Source: Caenorhabditis remanei (Eukaryota > Nematoda > Chromadorea > Rhabditida > Rhabditidae). Taken from it: a stretch of DNA of 64,000 nt. A model generated the notes under the pieces. The model saw only the letters and a program-made list of their open reading frames with translations, was not told the DNA's origin and searched no databases. Positions within the stretch are counted from its first letter, which is position 1. The number at the start of each line of letters is the position of its first letter. The stretch covers positions 16,306,001-16,370,000 of the forward strand of contig NC_071332.1 of NCBI RefSeq assembly GCF_010183535.1, given 5' to 3'. Both the position numbers and the translations under genes were made by a program. Shown here piece by piece: positions 22,893 through 35,150 of the stretch.

Positions 22893-23006
22893 AATAAAAT
22901 GAGCGAGGGGTTAATGGATGATAAAATGGAGGCCGTGCCGTACACAATGGCACAATAAAACTTCAGAAGCAGTCTTTTAGCGAGTAGTGAGAGTACGAGG
23001 GTGTGA

Positions 23007-25639
23007 TTACTGACCTTGCTCGTCTTGACGATCGCGAGGGCGTGTGGAATCTGGGCCGGCGGTGCATCGACAGACATGACCAGAGATTTTCCACAGTTGT
23101 GGAATCAAGGTCTTCTCTATCCAGATGAGCCACCAGTCCCCAGTTTCCCAGCGATAAACACGCATACTCGGGAATGCCAAATCAAGCGAGGTCTTGCCTC
23201 CGTGGAGCATCTCGACAGTGCAATCCGACATGCGAACCGGAGCTGACGCTCCGTTCTCGACGAGGCAACGAATAGCGAGGAGCACTGCTCTCCAAAATTC
23301 GAGGTAGCTCTTGAGACGCGGGTGGGGGCACGTATTGAGACGTTCCGTATGCTCACAGTTGGCCGTCATGGTCAATTGGATCGTCTTGATGCGGTGGATA
23401 ACCTCAGATTTATGTTCGGGGAACGGATAAACCAACATGATGTCGATTACGTCCAGCGAGGGAAATCTAGCGCGGTAGTGGTGGGGTGGGCGAGAAGAGT
23501 CGAGGGTGCGAATAGCTTCCTTAACTTCGAGTTCTCGAGCCCGTTCCACTTCTACAGAAATGCCTTCGTCAACGGGACCACCCAGCTCCTCCGAGTAGGG
23601 GAATTGAGTGGCCGGAGCGTTGAGAATGGCAAATCCTGCGGGTTCCGCCGCCATCCAACGATTCACAATCAAATCCATGGCCGGGTCTGTGAACAAACGT
23701 ATCGAGGGAATCACCTTAAACACCTCTCTATAGTCGGCTGGGATCATCTCGAATGCAAGACGAACATAGCAACGAGGGGAACCTACAAGAGAGTTTCCAC
23801 GGTCCACTAAATATCGAAGATAGCGTGTGATGGTGTCGTTAGACACATCTGCGCCCACTGGTTCGGAATCGTATTGCCCGGTCAGAATCAGCTGCCAAGT
23901 CTGGATCCGCCAAATGATGGCTTCTCTAGAATTGGGAGTCTCGAGGGACTCAAAGCTGTTCACGACGAGGGGGACGACTCCGAAAGAGTGACGATCATCC
24001 GGCATACAATTGACATTGTAGCGGATATAGCGGAGAACGAGGTTACTCAGTTGCTCTTCCATTTGCTGTTCGGCATTCGGGGGGATTCCACCAACTTCCA
24101 TCATAGCTGCGTTGAGTTGGAGATCCTGGTACTCATCCACAATTCGGTCAAATTCCTCATTGAAAGAATCACCAGGCGGCTCCATAATCAACTTGCTCCT
24201 CAGGTCGGTATCCATCACTTGGGGTGGATTAGAGTGGATGTAATTCAGTACAGACTGAACAGCAGCGCTGTTGGCCTGATTAGCCTGAGGTCCATACTCC
24301 TACAAGCTGACAAGAGTTTAACTTGAAAGTTTCATTAACACCAACCGAGGGTTGCGACTGGGACACTCGAGGGAGGGCTCTCGATGAGCTTGCCGTCGAG
24401 GTAGAGGCCAATGGCTTCAATTCCTGTAACAATACTCAGTCAATGGGTCATTTTCACGACTGTCTTACTTCATGAGCGCGGGGGATACTACGTTCGCCGT
24501 TGTTCGGAAGCTCGACTACACGTGCTCCTTGATTCTGAAATCAAGAGACTGTATTTCCTGAGATGGGGGACTGTCATCCGTTCTCACTTGAATCTTTCCG
24601 AGGGCATGAATATCGTCTGGAAACACGGGATCCGGCAGATAACATGTAAGCTTCACGATCAGTGGGATCTTGCCAGAGCGGCGGTTAGTCTTATAGACTT
24701 CTCGTGCTCTTTCCTCGAGCAATATGAACCAATCACATTGCTCATCGTCGAGGTAGACCGGGCCCAGTAATCGAGATGCTCCAGTTCTCTGTTCATGAGA
24801 CCGCGATAAGGCATCCATCGGTATGCATACTCCGGAATAACTCCAAACTCGTCCGCTGCAGGACTAGTAAGTGGTCCGACGCCACGAATGTGTTTTCCAC
24901 GAATCCCATTAAGCACAGCGGAGGGGACATAATCGTTAGGCAACGGGAACGCGAGGTACCCATTCTCGACTAACCAACGGATGCGTTTTCCACGTTTGAT
25001 TCTGATTGTTCGGACCTTTTCTTGGAATTGAAGTGGAGTGAGCTCGAGGTTACAAACACCGTGATAGTGCTGGTGACCCTGCTTGTGGCACTTGCGACAA
25101 TTTCTGGGCATGTCACACTTAGTGTGCGAGGCCGATCGAGAGTTGCAGTAACCACAGAACGCATAGCCATTGGCTACGGCGAACTCCAGTTTCTCCTCGT
25201 TGGAAAGGTAGCGAACGAATCCACAATCATTTTCGCTATGATCCTCGAGGGCAGTGCCCATACACGAGGATCCGCACGCGGAGCATCTGTTCGTCGCGTA
25301 ACGGTTGCCTGGAACCGGACGAGTCTTCGAATAGGTTCCTCTGATCATGGAGCGTATCCAATCCAAGAGTTGCCTATTATTAGCCATATAAGGCTCACGC
25401 TTCGTCACTTCACGAATGAAGTTTGAAGGGTGTGGCAGGTGTCCGGTTCTCATGTACCACAAGAGGTTTCCACGAGACATGGGATCTGTCAAATCTGCGA
25501 GGTCATCGTCACGGATCAGAGGGACGCGTTCAGCGTACGAGCAGAGCTCATCCGGTTGGTTCAAGATGTTGCTTGACACGACCAGTGCCGTCGCTAATTG
25601 CTGCGAGGGGCATTGTGGGAACGGTTGAGAGTCGTCCAT
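23007..25639 (-). CDS. Accessory gene E, triple zinc-knuckle protein with large unknown C-terminal domain
   Basis: Five exons, all joined in phase 0: 25,639-24,842, 24,788-24,588, 24,534-24,469, 24,423-24,346 and 24,299-23,007. The introns are 45-53 nt. The product is 811 residues. Knuckles run from residue 119: C119/C122/H134/C139, C162/C165/H172/C175 and C181/C184/H189/C196. The last is an RNCRKCHKQGH-type CCHC. This triad resembles the end of BEL/Pao Gag but sits near the N-terminus. Residues ~300-375 are Pro/Ser-rich linker. About 380-811 form a large, mostly helical domain that I cannot assign. An ATTCCAG acceptor lies only 2 nt before the ATG. AATAAA is at 22,892-22,887, about 115 nt after the stop. 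The first donor (GTTATT) is weak, so that junction is the least certain. Confidence 0.7.
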
Positions 25640-25659
25640 CTCTGGAATTTACAGATTAG

Positions 25660-27674
25660 CACCGATAAACATTTCGTCTAACCAAAATAAGGCGGGATCA
25701 GGGAGGAGTAGGGTACTGGAAGTGATATAAAAACACGAACTGAACGCTACGAGCCGCTTAATGCCGATCTTACTTTAGCCACGTGGGTTTCAGCCACGAG
25801 GACAAGTTTATTAGCACACGTAAGAGAGGTCACGTTCTTTCGAACGTGGATTACGAGGTTTACACGCACTAATAATTTACGCATAATCTCGTTGTGTCAT
25901 AAATTTCTCAAAGTTTACTAGCTTTCGGTGGTCTTTCGACCGGTGAATGCATCTTCGAGGGGATATGACCACGCATGGATGGTAAATTCGCTTGAATTTT
26001 CATCGATGCATGAAAAAAGGAAGAAAACCTCCTTTTAGAGAGACGTGTTCCTTGATTTTTGCGATACGCTGCAGTTCGATCAAGCAGCATTAGAAAGAAC
26101 TGAGGTTTCATTTGTAGATTACTACGAAATGATATCACTTGTCAAGGAGGTGACAGGCACCTTTGCCATCGTCAAGTTTCAGAACGCGCACCCTGGGATA
26201 ATCGAGATATTCCGCTGGTGGGCCTTCTGATTCCATCAGACCGCCGAACATGAACGATTAACTCCATTTCCCATACGGGGGGAAGAAAATACATTGATGA
26301 ACGAATTTGAGATGAAATCTCGGTACAAGAGGCTCTTCAATTTCAGTCGCTTGACATCATCGAAGTCGTCACGAAGCCGTGACGTGTAGGGATGAACGAG
26401 GTGTCGTGGTAGAAAGAACTTGTCCCGAAGGCCCTTTTGTCGATCAATTGGACACTTGTGACTAGTTATTCTGTGAGGCGATTAATCCACGTAATGGCAT
26501 GTAATCAAATTCCGCTCTTGCGAAATCTGTACCAGTACGCTCCGGTTGCACCAGCTGGTTCAACTGGATTAGAGCCGATGCGCAATAATTTGTTGCATTC
26601 GCGAACTTCTGCAGTTATAGCCCCGAAAGGTGTATAGTGCATTAGTTCTTAAGTTCGAGTTCTCGAGGTGATAGCCGGTTGCTCGGCAGTGGCGCTCGAA
26701 CGAATCTCAATCTCCGAGGGAGAGAGATAAGTACGATTGGCACAGCGGAGGGATCGGGATCATGCTCGATTGACTCATAATTGACCTAGATGCTCGAAAT
26801 CGTGCTGCAGGCATAGAATTTTCTCGCGAACAGAATTAACTTATCGATTAAAACACTGTGTATTTGACGCACCAAATACACCTGATGTACCAATAATAGG
26901 TACTTCGTCGTCGGTCACTGAATAGTGACATGAAGTATCTAATCTAATCGCAAATCATCATCTACATCCTCCTCCTTCTCTTAGCGTTAGCATCATAGAT
27001 CCGGATTATAGTTATTTATCCCGAGGGAATGGACCGGTTTTTAAGATCGTATTGATCACCGACCCGGATTACCCTGAATCTCGGCTTAATCTCAGGAGCC
27101 ACCTGAGAGTCATCGCTCCGATTACAGGTCTAGGTTTTTCCAATTGAACGCTTATTCAATTAGACGGGGAGATTGTAACCGATTTGTGAGTCTATTTCAC
27201 CGCAGATGCTCCGAAGTGCAACAAATTGGTGTGTCATCTCATGCCCGGAGGCGCTGGAACTAGTCCAATCGAGTTACGGCGTTAGCTGCCTGCTAATTAT
27301 CTACCCAACAGTGCAATAAATTGCACCAAAATGCACTAAATGAGCCTGAGGGCGTTTACTTAGTGACTGATTTACAAGGTATCATTTTACTCAGACACGA
27401 GGTCATAGAGACGGATGAAACTCCTTTTAGCCTCACACAATCCGAAGATCGATATGAGTATGATGTTTAACTTCTACCCATAACTTAGAAGAAGGGGAGC
27501 CCTGCGAATTGGCCGGCACTTCCCTGATTCGTGGCATTCAGTTCATGTTTGGACGTCAGATAACGAGGGAGGCAAGTAAATAACGAGGAATGAGCTAGAA
27601 TTAAAATAATAATGAGTTTTTACTCATATCATATGCCGGAATTGAGGTCGCGAGAAATTAACAACAACACTGTT
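25660..27674. other. Non-coding spacer between genes D and E, copy 2
   Basis: This 2-kb spacer follows the poly(A) signal of gene D and precedes the acceptor of gene E. A 61-residue plus-strand frame (26,045-26,230) has protein-like composition but no neighbours or splice sites that would confirm it. Otherwise nothing is recognised. Confidence 0.4.
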
Positions 27675-27754
27675 TTTATTAGGGCAGACCCGTAAAAACA
27701 CAACAAAAAATAATAAATTTTTAACGGTTATTAGTTAATAACGAGGGCGGTATC

Positions 27755-29738
27755 TCAATTCTTGGCATTTCCGTGCTCTTCCTTGATCGAGTTCTCCGAT
27801 TTGACTACTGGAGCCGTTTCTGACTTCTCGACTTTCCTTCCTTTCTTGGCGAATTTGAACTTCTTTCCGCCACGAGTGTGCTTCTGTTTCTTTGCCTTTG
27901 GCTCGTCGCGGTTTCCATTGCTGGAGGTAGCAGCGAGGGCTGGGCGCTTCAACGAAGGCTCGTCTTCCTCATCAGAATCTCCTGATCCATGGATCACATG
28001 CTCCGGTTTGACGCGGAAGCCACCTGCAGGTTGCGGACCGGTATGATCGAGGTATTTGGCCATATTGCTACTGAATTCCTCATCAGCTACTGGAGCGATC
28101 GAGGTAGCAACAACATCATTCTCTGAGGCCGTGACGACGGCAGAAGAAATTTTCTTCTGATATCGACGAGGGCACAAAGTCTGATGGTGTTGACGCTCTT
28201 CAATGGGCAACGAGGCGGAACAGCTACGACAAACACGGTTGGCGGCCTTGCAGGTTGCTTCGGATCCGTCACATCCGGCTTTTCCGCAGATAAGACAGCG
28301 GTGCTCATTCAAGAGCTGCTGACGTCTCGAGGGGAGGTCCGGATAGACTTGGCATCTTGCCGCATCATGGTTCTGGTGACAAAAGAAGCATTTCACCGAG
28401 TTCTGAACAAAACTGAATTAGAAGGGATCTAAAATCACACAAACGTACGAGACGACGGTTCTCGAGAAGCTTGCGCTCCATATGCTCAGTATTCTTTTGA
28501 ATCTGTGCGAGTTCCGAGGATTTTTCGAGCGCGTAGATCTCTCCGAGGGCTTGCGAACGATGCTCTTCGGCGGGATCTTCGAGATCGAGGATCTGCTTGT
28601 AGCTGGCCTGTTTCTCTCGGATGTCCGCTACCAGAGTCTTCAGTGACCTGACTTCGTTGGCTTGCTCGAGGGCGGATACTTTGCGGGCGATGTAATCCCT
28701 CAACGAGTTGTACACGCGTGTGATCTTCAACGAAGTCTTTTCGAAATCTTCACGATCGAACTTGCCCTGGTCAATGAGCTGCTGAACCAGACCGTTTCCT
28801 TGGCCCTGGCGTTTGGAGATACGACGTTGATCCTCCGCGATCGACGTGAGCTGTACCAGGAAATTGTTCATGTTACTGGACAATCCCTGGAGAGCAGCAA
28901 ACGGAGCGAGGTTCTCGATCATATTAGTCCAGACGTCGAGGGTGGGCAAACGATCGATGATGTCAGCCTTTTTGACGAGGGTGTCGAGGTCAGATTTCAA
29001 AGCCAACTTCTCCAGATCCTTCTTTGTCACGAAGTTGTTGAGCTGATCGGGGGTGACAGAAGTATCGACTAAAGTTTGAACCAATTCCAAGATATTCTTG
29101 AGCTTGTCGTCAATCGAGGGAATCTTTTCCAAATTCAGAAGAGCCTCATTGGTTCGGATCTCGATTTCCGTCATCTCCTCTTCACCGTTTTCGACGAATT
29201 CGGACACTGGGCGAGGGCCCTGGTCGTTATTCTTCGATTCCTGGAAAAGGGGAATAGGACTTTCAGGTATTCCGTCGGGGTAAACAAAAAAGTTTAGAGG
29301 CCCTTGGATTACCTGCTGATTTGGCGGGATCGTTTCCTCTTTCGAGGGTGAATTTCCGGCAAATTTCGAGGTATCGTCACCGATGTCACTTTCGTGACCT
29401 GAGGACTCTGCTGAAAATAGAGCCAATTAGCCGCGATTCAGAGAGCTGAATTGCACTAACCGTAGTCAAGTTCTTCTTGTTCGAGTGCTTTTCCTTCCGC
29501 TGCGCGTTCAGCGCCTATCCCGAAGACAGACGGTTCAGGCGAGGCTTCTAGAAAAGAAAACTAGTCACTCTCACTCAATGCCAACGATCAAATTACCTTT
29601 TGGGTCATCGAGGAGCTCATTTTCACGAGCCTTCGATATTTCCGGCAAGGGAATCTGAGAGATTGGCGGGAGATCGGCATCGAGGATGGCGTCATTGAGC
29701 ACCGGCTTCATATCAAAACGCGATTTGCTAGTGGTCAT
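27755..29738 (-). CDS. Accessory gene D, coiled-coil protein with Gag-type zinc knuckles, copy 2
   Basis: This is the same gene as at 1,660-3,643. Exons are 29,738-29,597, 29,547-29,461, 29,410-28,449 and 28,402-27,755, with no disabling change seen. Its poly(A) signal is at 27,680-27,675. Confidence 0.72.
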
Positions 29739-29908
29739 AGTAAGTTGCTAAATCAATATAAAAATAATGATTAATTCACCGAGTCGTAAACGAAACAGAT
29801 ATCGAACTGGGTAAAAACCGAGTTACTGAATCACAAGCAATTACGAGAACACAACAAATTAGGCTTTATTTTGACAGAAACAATGAAAAATGTCGCGATT
29901 CGTCGATA

Positions 29909-30696
29909 TTACGGGAATCTCCATTTGAGTGACAAGATCGAATCGAGGGATCTCGATTGTAACTTGTGATGCAGCTGCAACATCGCTTTTTGGGCGATTT
30001 GACGGGTTTTACAGAATTCCGATAGGCCGTTCGAGTCCTGATGTGATAGCGAGGGTAGACATCCGCAGACTGATTCGTTTTCACGGATTAGTCTCATCGA
30101 GGATAATCTTGAAGTGGAGTAGCGAGGGCGGGGGGCGGTAACATCCACGTAATCAACGATTGCGGAATGCAGCGCCGCCCACTGTTCTGAAGGACCCGTG
30201 CTTCGAAAAGGACGTACACCAAGAGCCTCCGGAGTCTTCTGGAGAAAGAATTCTCCATTCAACTCGAAAGCCCGAACAGCATGTTCGCGCTGAGACTCTA
30301 CTTCAACCAGAATCCACGTTGACCACACTCGGGAGTGTGACACGAATTGATACGCTCGAACTACGACTTCAATCATCGCGGGGGCTGTAGAAATCTGAAA
30401 CTAGAGGCATCATTAGATAAAATTGTCTGCTTTTCTGGCTAACCGTCGATTCCTCGAGGCGTCTGAATTCATAATTACGTGGGCCATATGACTCTACAGC
30501 TCGAAAGCGAGTGAAATTGGGTTCCGAGATATCCATGAAACTGACACTTTTCTTAATCGGCTTCGCATAGCGAGGGATTTCAGCGAGGGAACGATACGCT
30601 GGAAATATCAAGGTTTATCGCTAGGATTTGATCGATTTGGATACTCTGACGAGGGTCCGCATCTTTCCAATCCGAGGGATTCTGCTTGATGTCCAT
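29909..30696 (-). CDS. Accessory gene C, unknown protein, copy 2
   Basis: This is the same three-exon gene as at 3,814-4,601. Exons are 30,696-30,645, 30,598-30,444 and 30,394-29,909, all in frame, with the same poly(A) signal and spacing to gene D. Confidence 0.62.
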
Positions 30697-31404
30697 TCGC
30701 TCGTAACGATTCACTCAGAATTAGCCTTTTGCTGTAATAAAAATTAGCCGCAAAAACGTCCCGTTATGTAAAGCGAACAGAACAAAGATATGAACGTAAA
30801 AAATCACGCTAGGGATCAATGAACACACAAGGGGGCATTTTCGGGGGAACTTTTATCACACCAAAAAACAATTTTTCAAAATGATTTGTGACTTCTTTAC
30901 ACGAATTTCCGAGGAAATTCGTTCCGGCGATGACGAAACGCTATTTAGCATCGGCAGTTGCTTCTGAAAAACTTTCATAACAACGGAAAGAAATCACGGG
31001 GGGCGTTACCATCTTCTCTTCATTACTTCACGAAAGAGTTCCGGTCCAACGGAGTTTTCGGGGAGCAAAATTCAATAAAACATAGCATCGAGGTGAGAAA
31101 ATACGATAATTTGAACGAGGAACCTGAAACACAACCGGTATAAATGAGTCTTGCTCATGTTAAAAACGACTACACCGGAAGTGCGCAATAGGTAACACGC
31201 GAAGTGCGTCAGCTGCCTGCTGGCTCGTATAAAGTTACTTTAAAAGTATGCGTACTTCAAAAAACTATCAAATTTCGTAATTCTGGCCTCATGGTTATCT
31301 TTCTTGAACGAAGTGCCTATATTCTTCCTAAAATCAGTAATCGATGGTGCTAAAAACGTACAAGTAGTTAGTAGAACGATCGAGGGAATCCGATAAACGG
31401 GTCC

Positions 31405-32014
31405 TTAGAGATTCCAGGTTGAAAAAGCTCTTCTCAGAGTCGACATCTCGGACAGAGTCTCAGCGCGGGTCGGTCCCGAGGGCCAATAGGTACGGATACG
31501 AGTAGTCGAGGGCAGCTCAAAGAGGTGCGGCTCGATTTTAATATCCTCCATATTTTTCCCTGCTCGAAGTCCATCGGCAATTACAGCTGCGAATGCGAGG
31601 GCTTGACATTCTGGCGGATCTGAGTGATCGTACAGAGGGTCATCGTACCACGGATCACAGTTGCAACGCGGATGTTCGACTGGAACCGAATTCCGATGCC
31701 AAGTCGCGAATTCGACCTTCACGAAAAATCCATCCTAAAATACAGAACCATGGGTGAGTCTAACGGAAATTTCTCACGTGAGAATGTGGTTCGGCGGAGC
31801 ACTCTGGGGGAGGTCGAGGAGGATGTTCGTGATAGAACACGAATTTATCATCGATCCACTGATACCACTTAATTGCGTCTTCCGTAATGGATTCGAAGTT
31901 AAGCGGATCATAATCAACCCGAACCGAGAGATACGGAACTCCGTGCGACTTTATCGAATTCAAAGTGAACCCGATCGCAGGAAAGCCAAAGTCCACACCG
32001 TTTGACCCAGTCAT
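31405..32014 (-). CDS. Accessory gene B, unknown protein, copy 2
   Basis: This matches the gene at 5,310-5,919. Exons are 32,014-31,778 and 31,734-31,405, with the same acceptor upstream. The only nearby difference between copies is one base at 6,041 against 32,136, outside the coding part. Confidence 0.65.
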
Positions 32015-32589
32015 ATTCTGGAGGCAACTGAAAATTACACTTCCTGTAACTAATCAATGACAAAATAGCTCTGAATAGCGACAATTCACTTGAAAAATGG
32101 CTAGAGAACACATGACGTCAACGATTTATTACGAGGTAGCATAAAAGTGACTTAGTTATAGTCTAAGAGAGACTCTAGAGGCGACGTTCCCAGACTGAAG
32201 CGCGGGTGGGGCGTCCTTCACTACGATTTCATTATCATTCGAAGCTTCGACTGACTCATTCGATTGTTCTCGGAATTCTAAATGGGGCTAATATTATCAT
32301 CATATCAATCACAATAAGGGCTGGTAGAAACCAGATAAATTTGAATGCGGAACAAATTGACCGTAGACTGGTTCGAGGAACGAGTTTATTGAAAACCTAT
32401 TAAGCACATCAAAAACCAAAACTGTGAGATTAGACGAGGCAATTAGGCCGATTGTAGATGTCGTTGAACGCGTGAAGATGGAAAATGTCCAGCGAGAGAA
32501 AGTCAATTGGATTCGAGGTCAACGTCAACAGAGATTCAGATGAGCTAACAACGAGGGGAAATAACAGAAATTTAGTCAACCAGGGGGAT

Positions 32590-33301
32590 TCAGTTGGCTT
32601 GGCCTACTGGGAAGTAATCGATTTCTTCAAGATAACCTGAGAATTCGAGGTTCCCGAAGGCGTTGTCATCCGAATCATCTTTCTCATCATCGGACGAAGA
32701 CGGCGGGTTATCTGAATCAGATTCTCCGGCATCCGAGTCGTCAGAAGAGTCAGACGAATCCGAGGATTCACCACAATGTTCAGACGCAAATTTGCTGATA
32801 CAACGATCCACGAGGTGGCTGTCTAAACGTCCCTTGCGAACGTCTCCGAGGACTTTCTCAAATAATCTTGCGATTCTCTGAAACATTTTGGTGATGCTGG
32901 GATATCTAAATCAGCTTATGGTACCGTGCAGGCCAAAAAGTGTTTTCGCTGTTTGCGAAGGTCCTTCTCGAATTGCGTGATTCCATGATAAGGGTCACCG
33001 AGGCGTGGAGGTGCGAGCTTACAGACTGTCGGGTCAACATCATTGCTGAACTTGCTGCGGAACATCTCGTACATTCTATCGAATTTCGGAGTCATGTTTC
33101 GGAGCGTGTCGGCAAAGTAATGAAACGAATGCATCAATGCATTCTGACCGGACACCAGAAGGTCGAACTCAATACGCGTCAGAAGCTGATCTAAAACACC
33201 ATCATCTGCAATTTCTTTCTAGGTGTTCGGTTAGTCTTACCCTCCGAAGGCTCCGAGGGGTTTCTATTGTCCGAAGGCGGACGAGATCCCTTTCCCGACA
33301 T
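32590..33301 (-). CDS. Accessory gene A, acidic-tail protein, copy 2
   Basis: This is identical in structure to the copy at 6,496-7,207. Exons are 33,301-33,241, 33,205-32,925 and 32,877-32,590. It is open throughout with the same splice sites. Retention of an intact spliced frame in both copies, next to a leader that has drifted, supports coding. Confidence 0.65.
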
Positions 33302-34945
33302 CGTAGATCGCGAGTGATAGCTGAAGCATAATAAATATGACTCAACTGACTCTGGGAGATACGAGTACAAGAAAAAATCACGGAGGCAGATAAGAGAAAA
33401 CTAAATGCGAATTCCTAGAAAAGAAAAAACTTGCGAAATGCAAAGCGCCGAGGTTCGAGATGACGAGAGATAGTTAACGACATCAGTCGAAGGAGTCACC
33501 TTCTCAGACATCACTGACTAGAGCTCTACGCGAGAAGTTTCGCCGCAACACGATACTAAACCATCTCAAAGCTCAACGAAAGCTAACTTCATATCGATCG
33601 GGACCGATACTAGGGAAGCAAAAAACAAGAGGCTTCGGAATCATGACAGATTCCGTGATGTAGTTTGTCTGGAGTATAGTGTAATCATTAGCTGGAATAC
33701 GGTCTCTCTTAAACGTCTATCATTCTCATCGAGTTTAAGTATGACTCGGGGAGTGACTATCCGTGTAGATCGTGGTGGAGTCGAGGTATCGCTAGCCTAA
33801 TAAGGCCCTCCGCTTGCCAGGCGGCCGGCCCGTTAATCTAACGATCCGCTTAAGAGTCGCTGCACCGAGGAGTACACTGACAGTCTATCGCCGAATCACG
33901 CAGAAACGAAACGAAGACTTGAATGACAGAGAGGATCCGTAGTCCAAAAACGACTACTAATAACTACTGAGGGATTCGAGGGTGAGCGGACGGAATTACA
34001 CTTGAAAGGGTAGATTACGAATCACTATTCGAAATAGCCACTCTCATCCACACACGAGGAAGACTACATACCAAACTGCTCGATCGAAGATTCGATGGAG
34101 GCGAGTGATACGAGTTTCAGTCGGCGTTTCGCACCACAAATCTAGATCGACCCGAGGGTGGAGTAGATTTGAGGCACCAAACTAATGAAATGAAATATCA
34201 AATGCGCTGCATAGAATCACCAAATCCGATGCATAAAGCACCAAATATGATATCTAGCTACGCTAAATGCCCTGATAGAATCAGAGCAACTTCGATACTC
34301 ATCTCTTCCGACTGTCCTACTAGCATAACTCCGGCGGCTCGCTCTTATCCGCCTATACCGCAGACTAGGACACCACTTAGTTTATGCTCTTTCTCTCATC
34401 CAGATGTGTTTCACGAGTGGAAGTCAAGACTGGAAGTATTTTCGACAACGATTGTAAACAATCTTCAGATTTCGGAAGAGATTTCTCAGTCACTATTGTG
34501 TCTAAACGACACAAAAGCCACGCGACGTGACGAGACATACTCTGCGAAAAACGGTCTAGAATACCCCAAATCCCAAACGGGACAGCGGATTTCAAACGAA
34601 ATTAACGCTTCAAGAATTCCGTTGCAATTAGGGGGAAACCTTCTACGTTCCGCTCACGAAGAGGGGAGGTATACTAATTTGCCCGAACTACACTCGGTAC
34701 TCCTCATCTTTCATAAGATACTCAGAGTTCCGCGTTAAGAATGATAGAATATCTAGGATCTGGAGCCGAAACTCTGGTTCCATACATCATCTACGTTTCC
34801 TTAGCAAAAATTATCCGATAGCACTAAATCTGGTTATAAAACTATCATAGTCAATGGCACCGTGGAGCAGTGAATTCTAGAATTCACGCTCCGGGGGGCC
34901 AGAGGATCCGAATGCATCCTCGATCCGAAGATCCTCGCCCGATAA

Positions 34946-35150
34946 GCGAGGAGACACTCACGCTGATTGAAAAGAATTGATCGGACGCCATCGATTCTCT
35001 GGTCCGAATAGAAGCTCTCAAGGACTTCTCCGAAGAGATTCCGAGTGCCCCAATCGGCGTCAGAAAATCTGAAGCGACGGAGAATTCTTCAATCAGCTAT
35101 CACTTCCGCAAACGGGCAAGCCCGTGTTAAAACACAGCAAAAAGTGAGAG
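34946..35150 (-). repeat. ~200-bp leader module, gene-proximal occurrence, copy 2
   Basis: This is a diverged second occurrence of the module at 37,559-37,770 within the same leader. A TCGGAC...GTCCGA stem, a TCAGA...TCTGA stem and the terminal double hairpin are all present. Copy 1 has an internal deletion of about 110-170 bp at the matching place (near 8,855). Confidence 0.5.
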
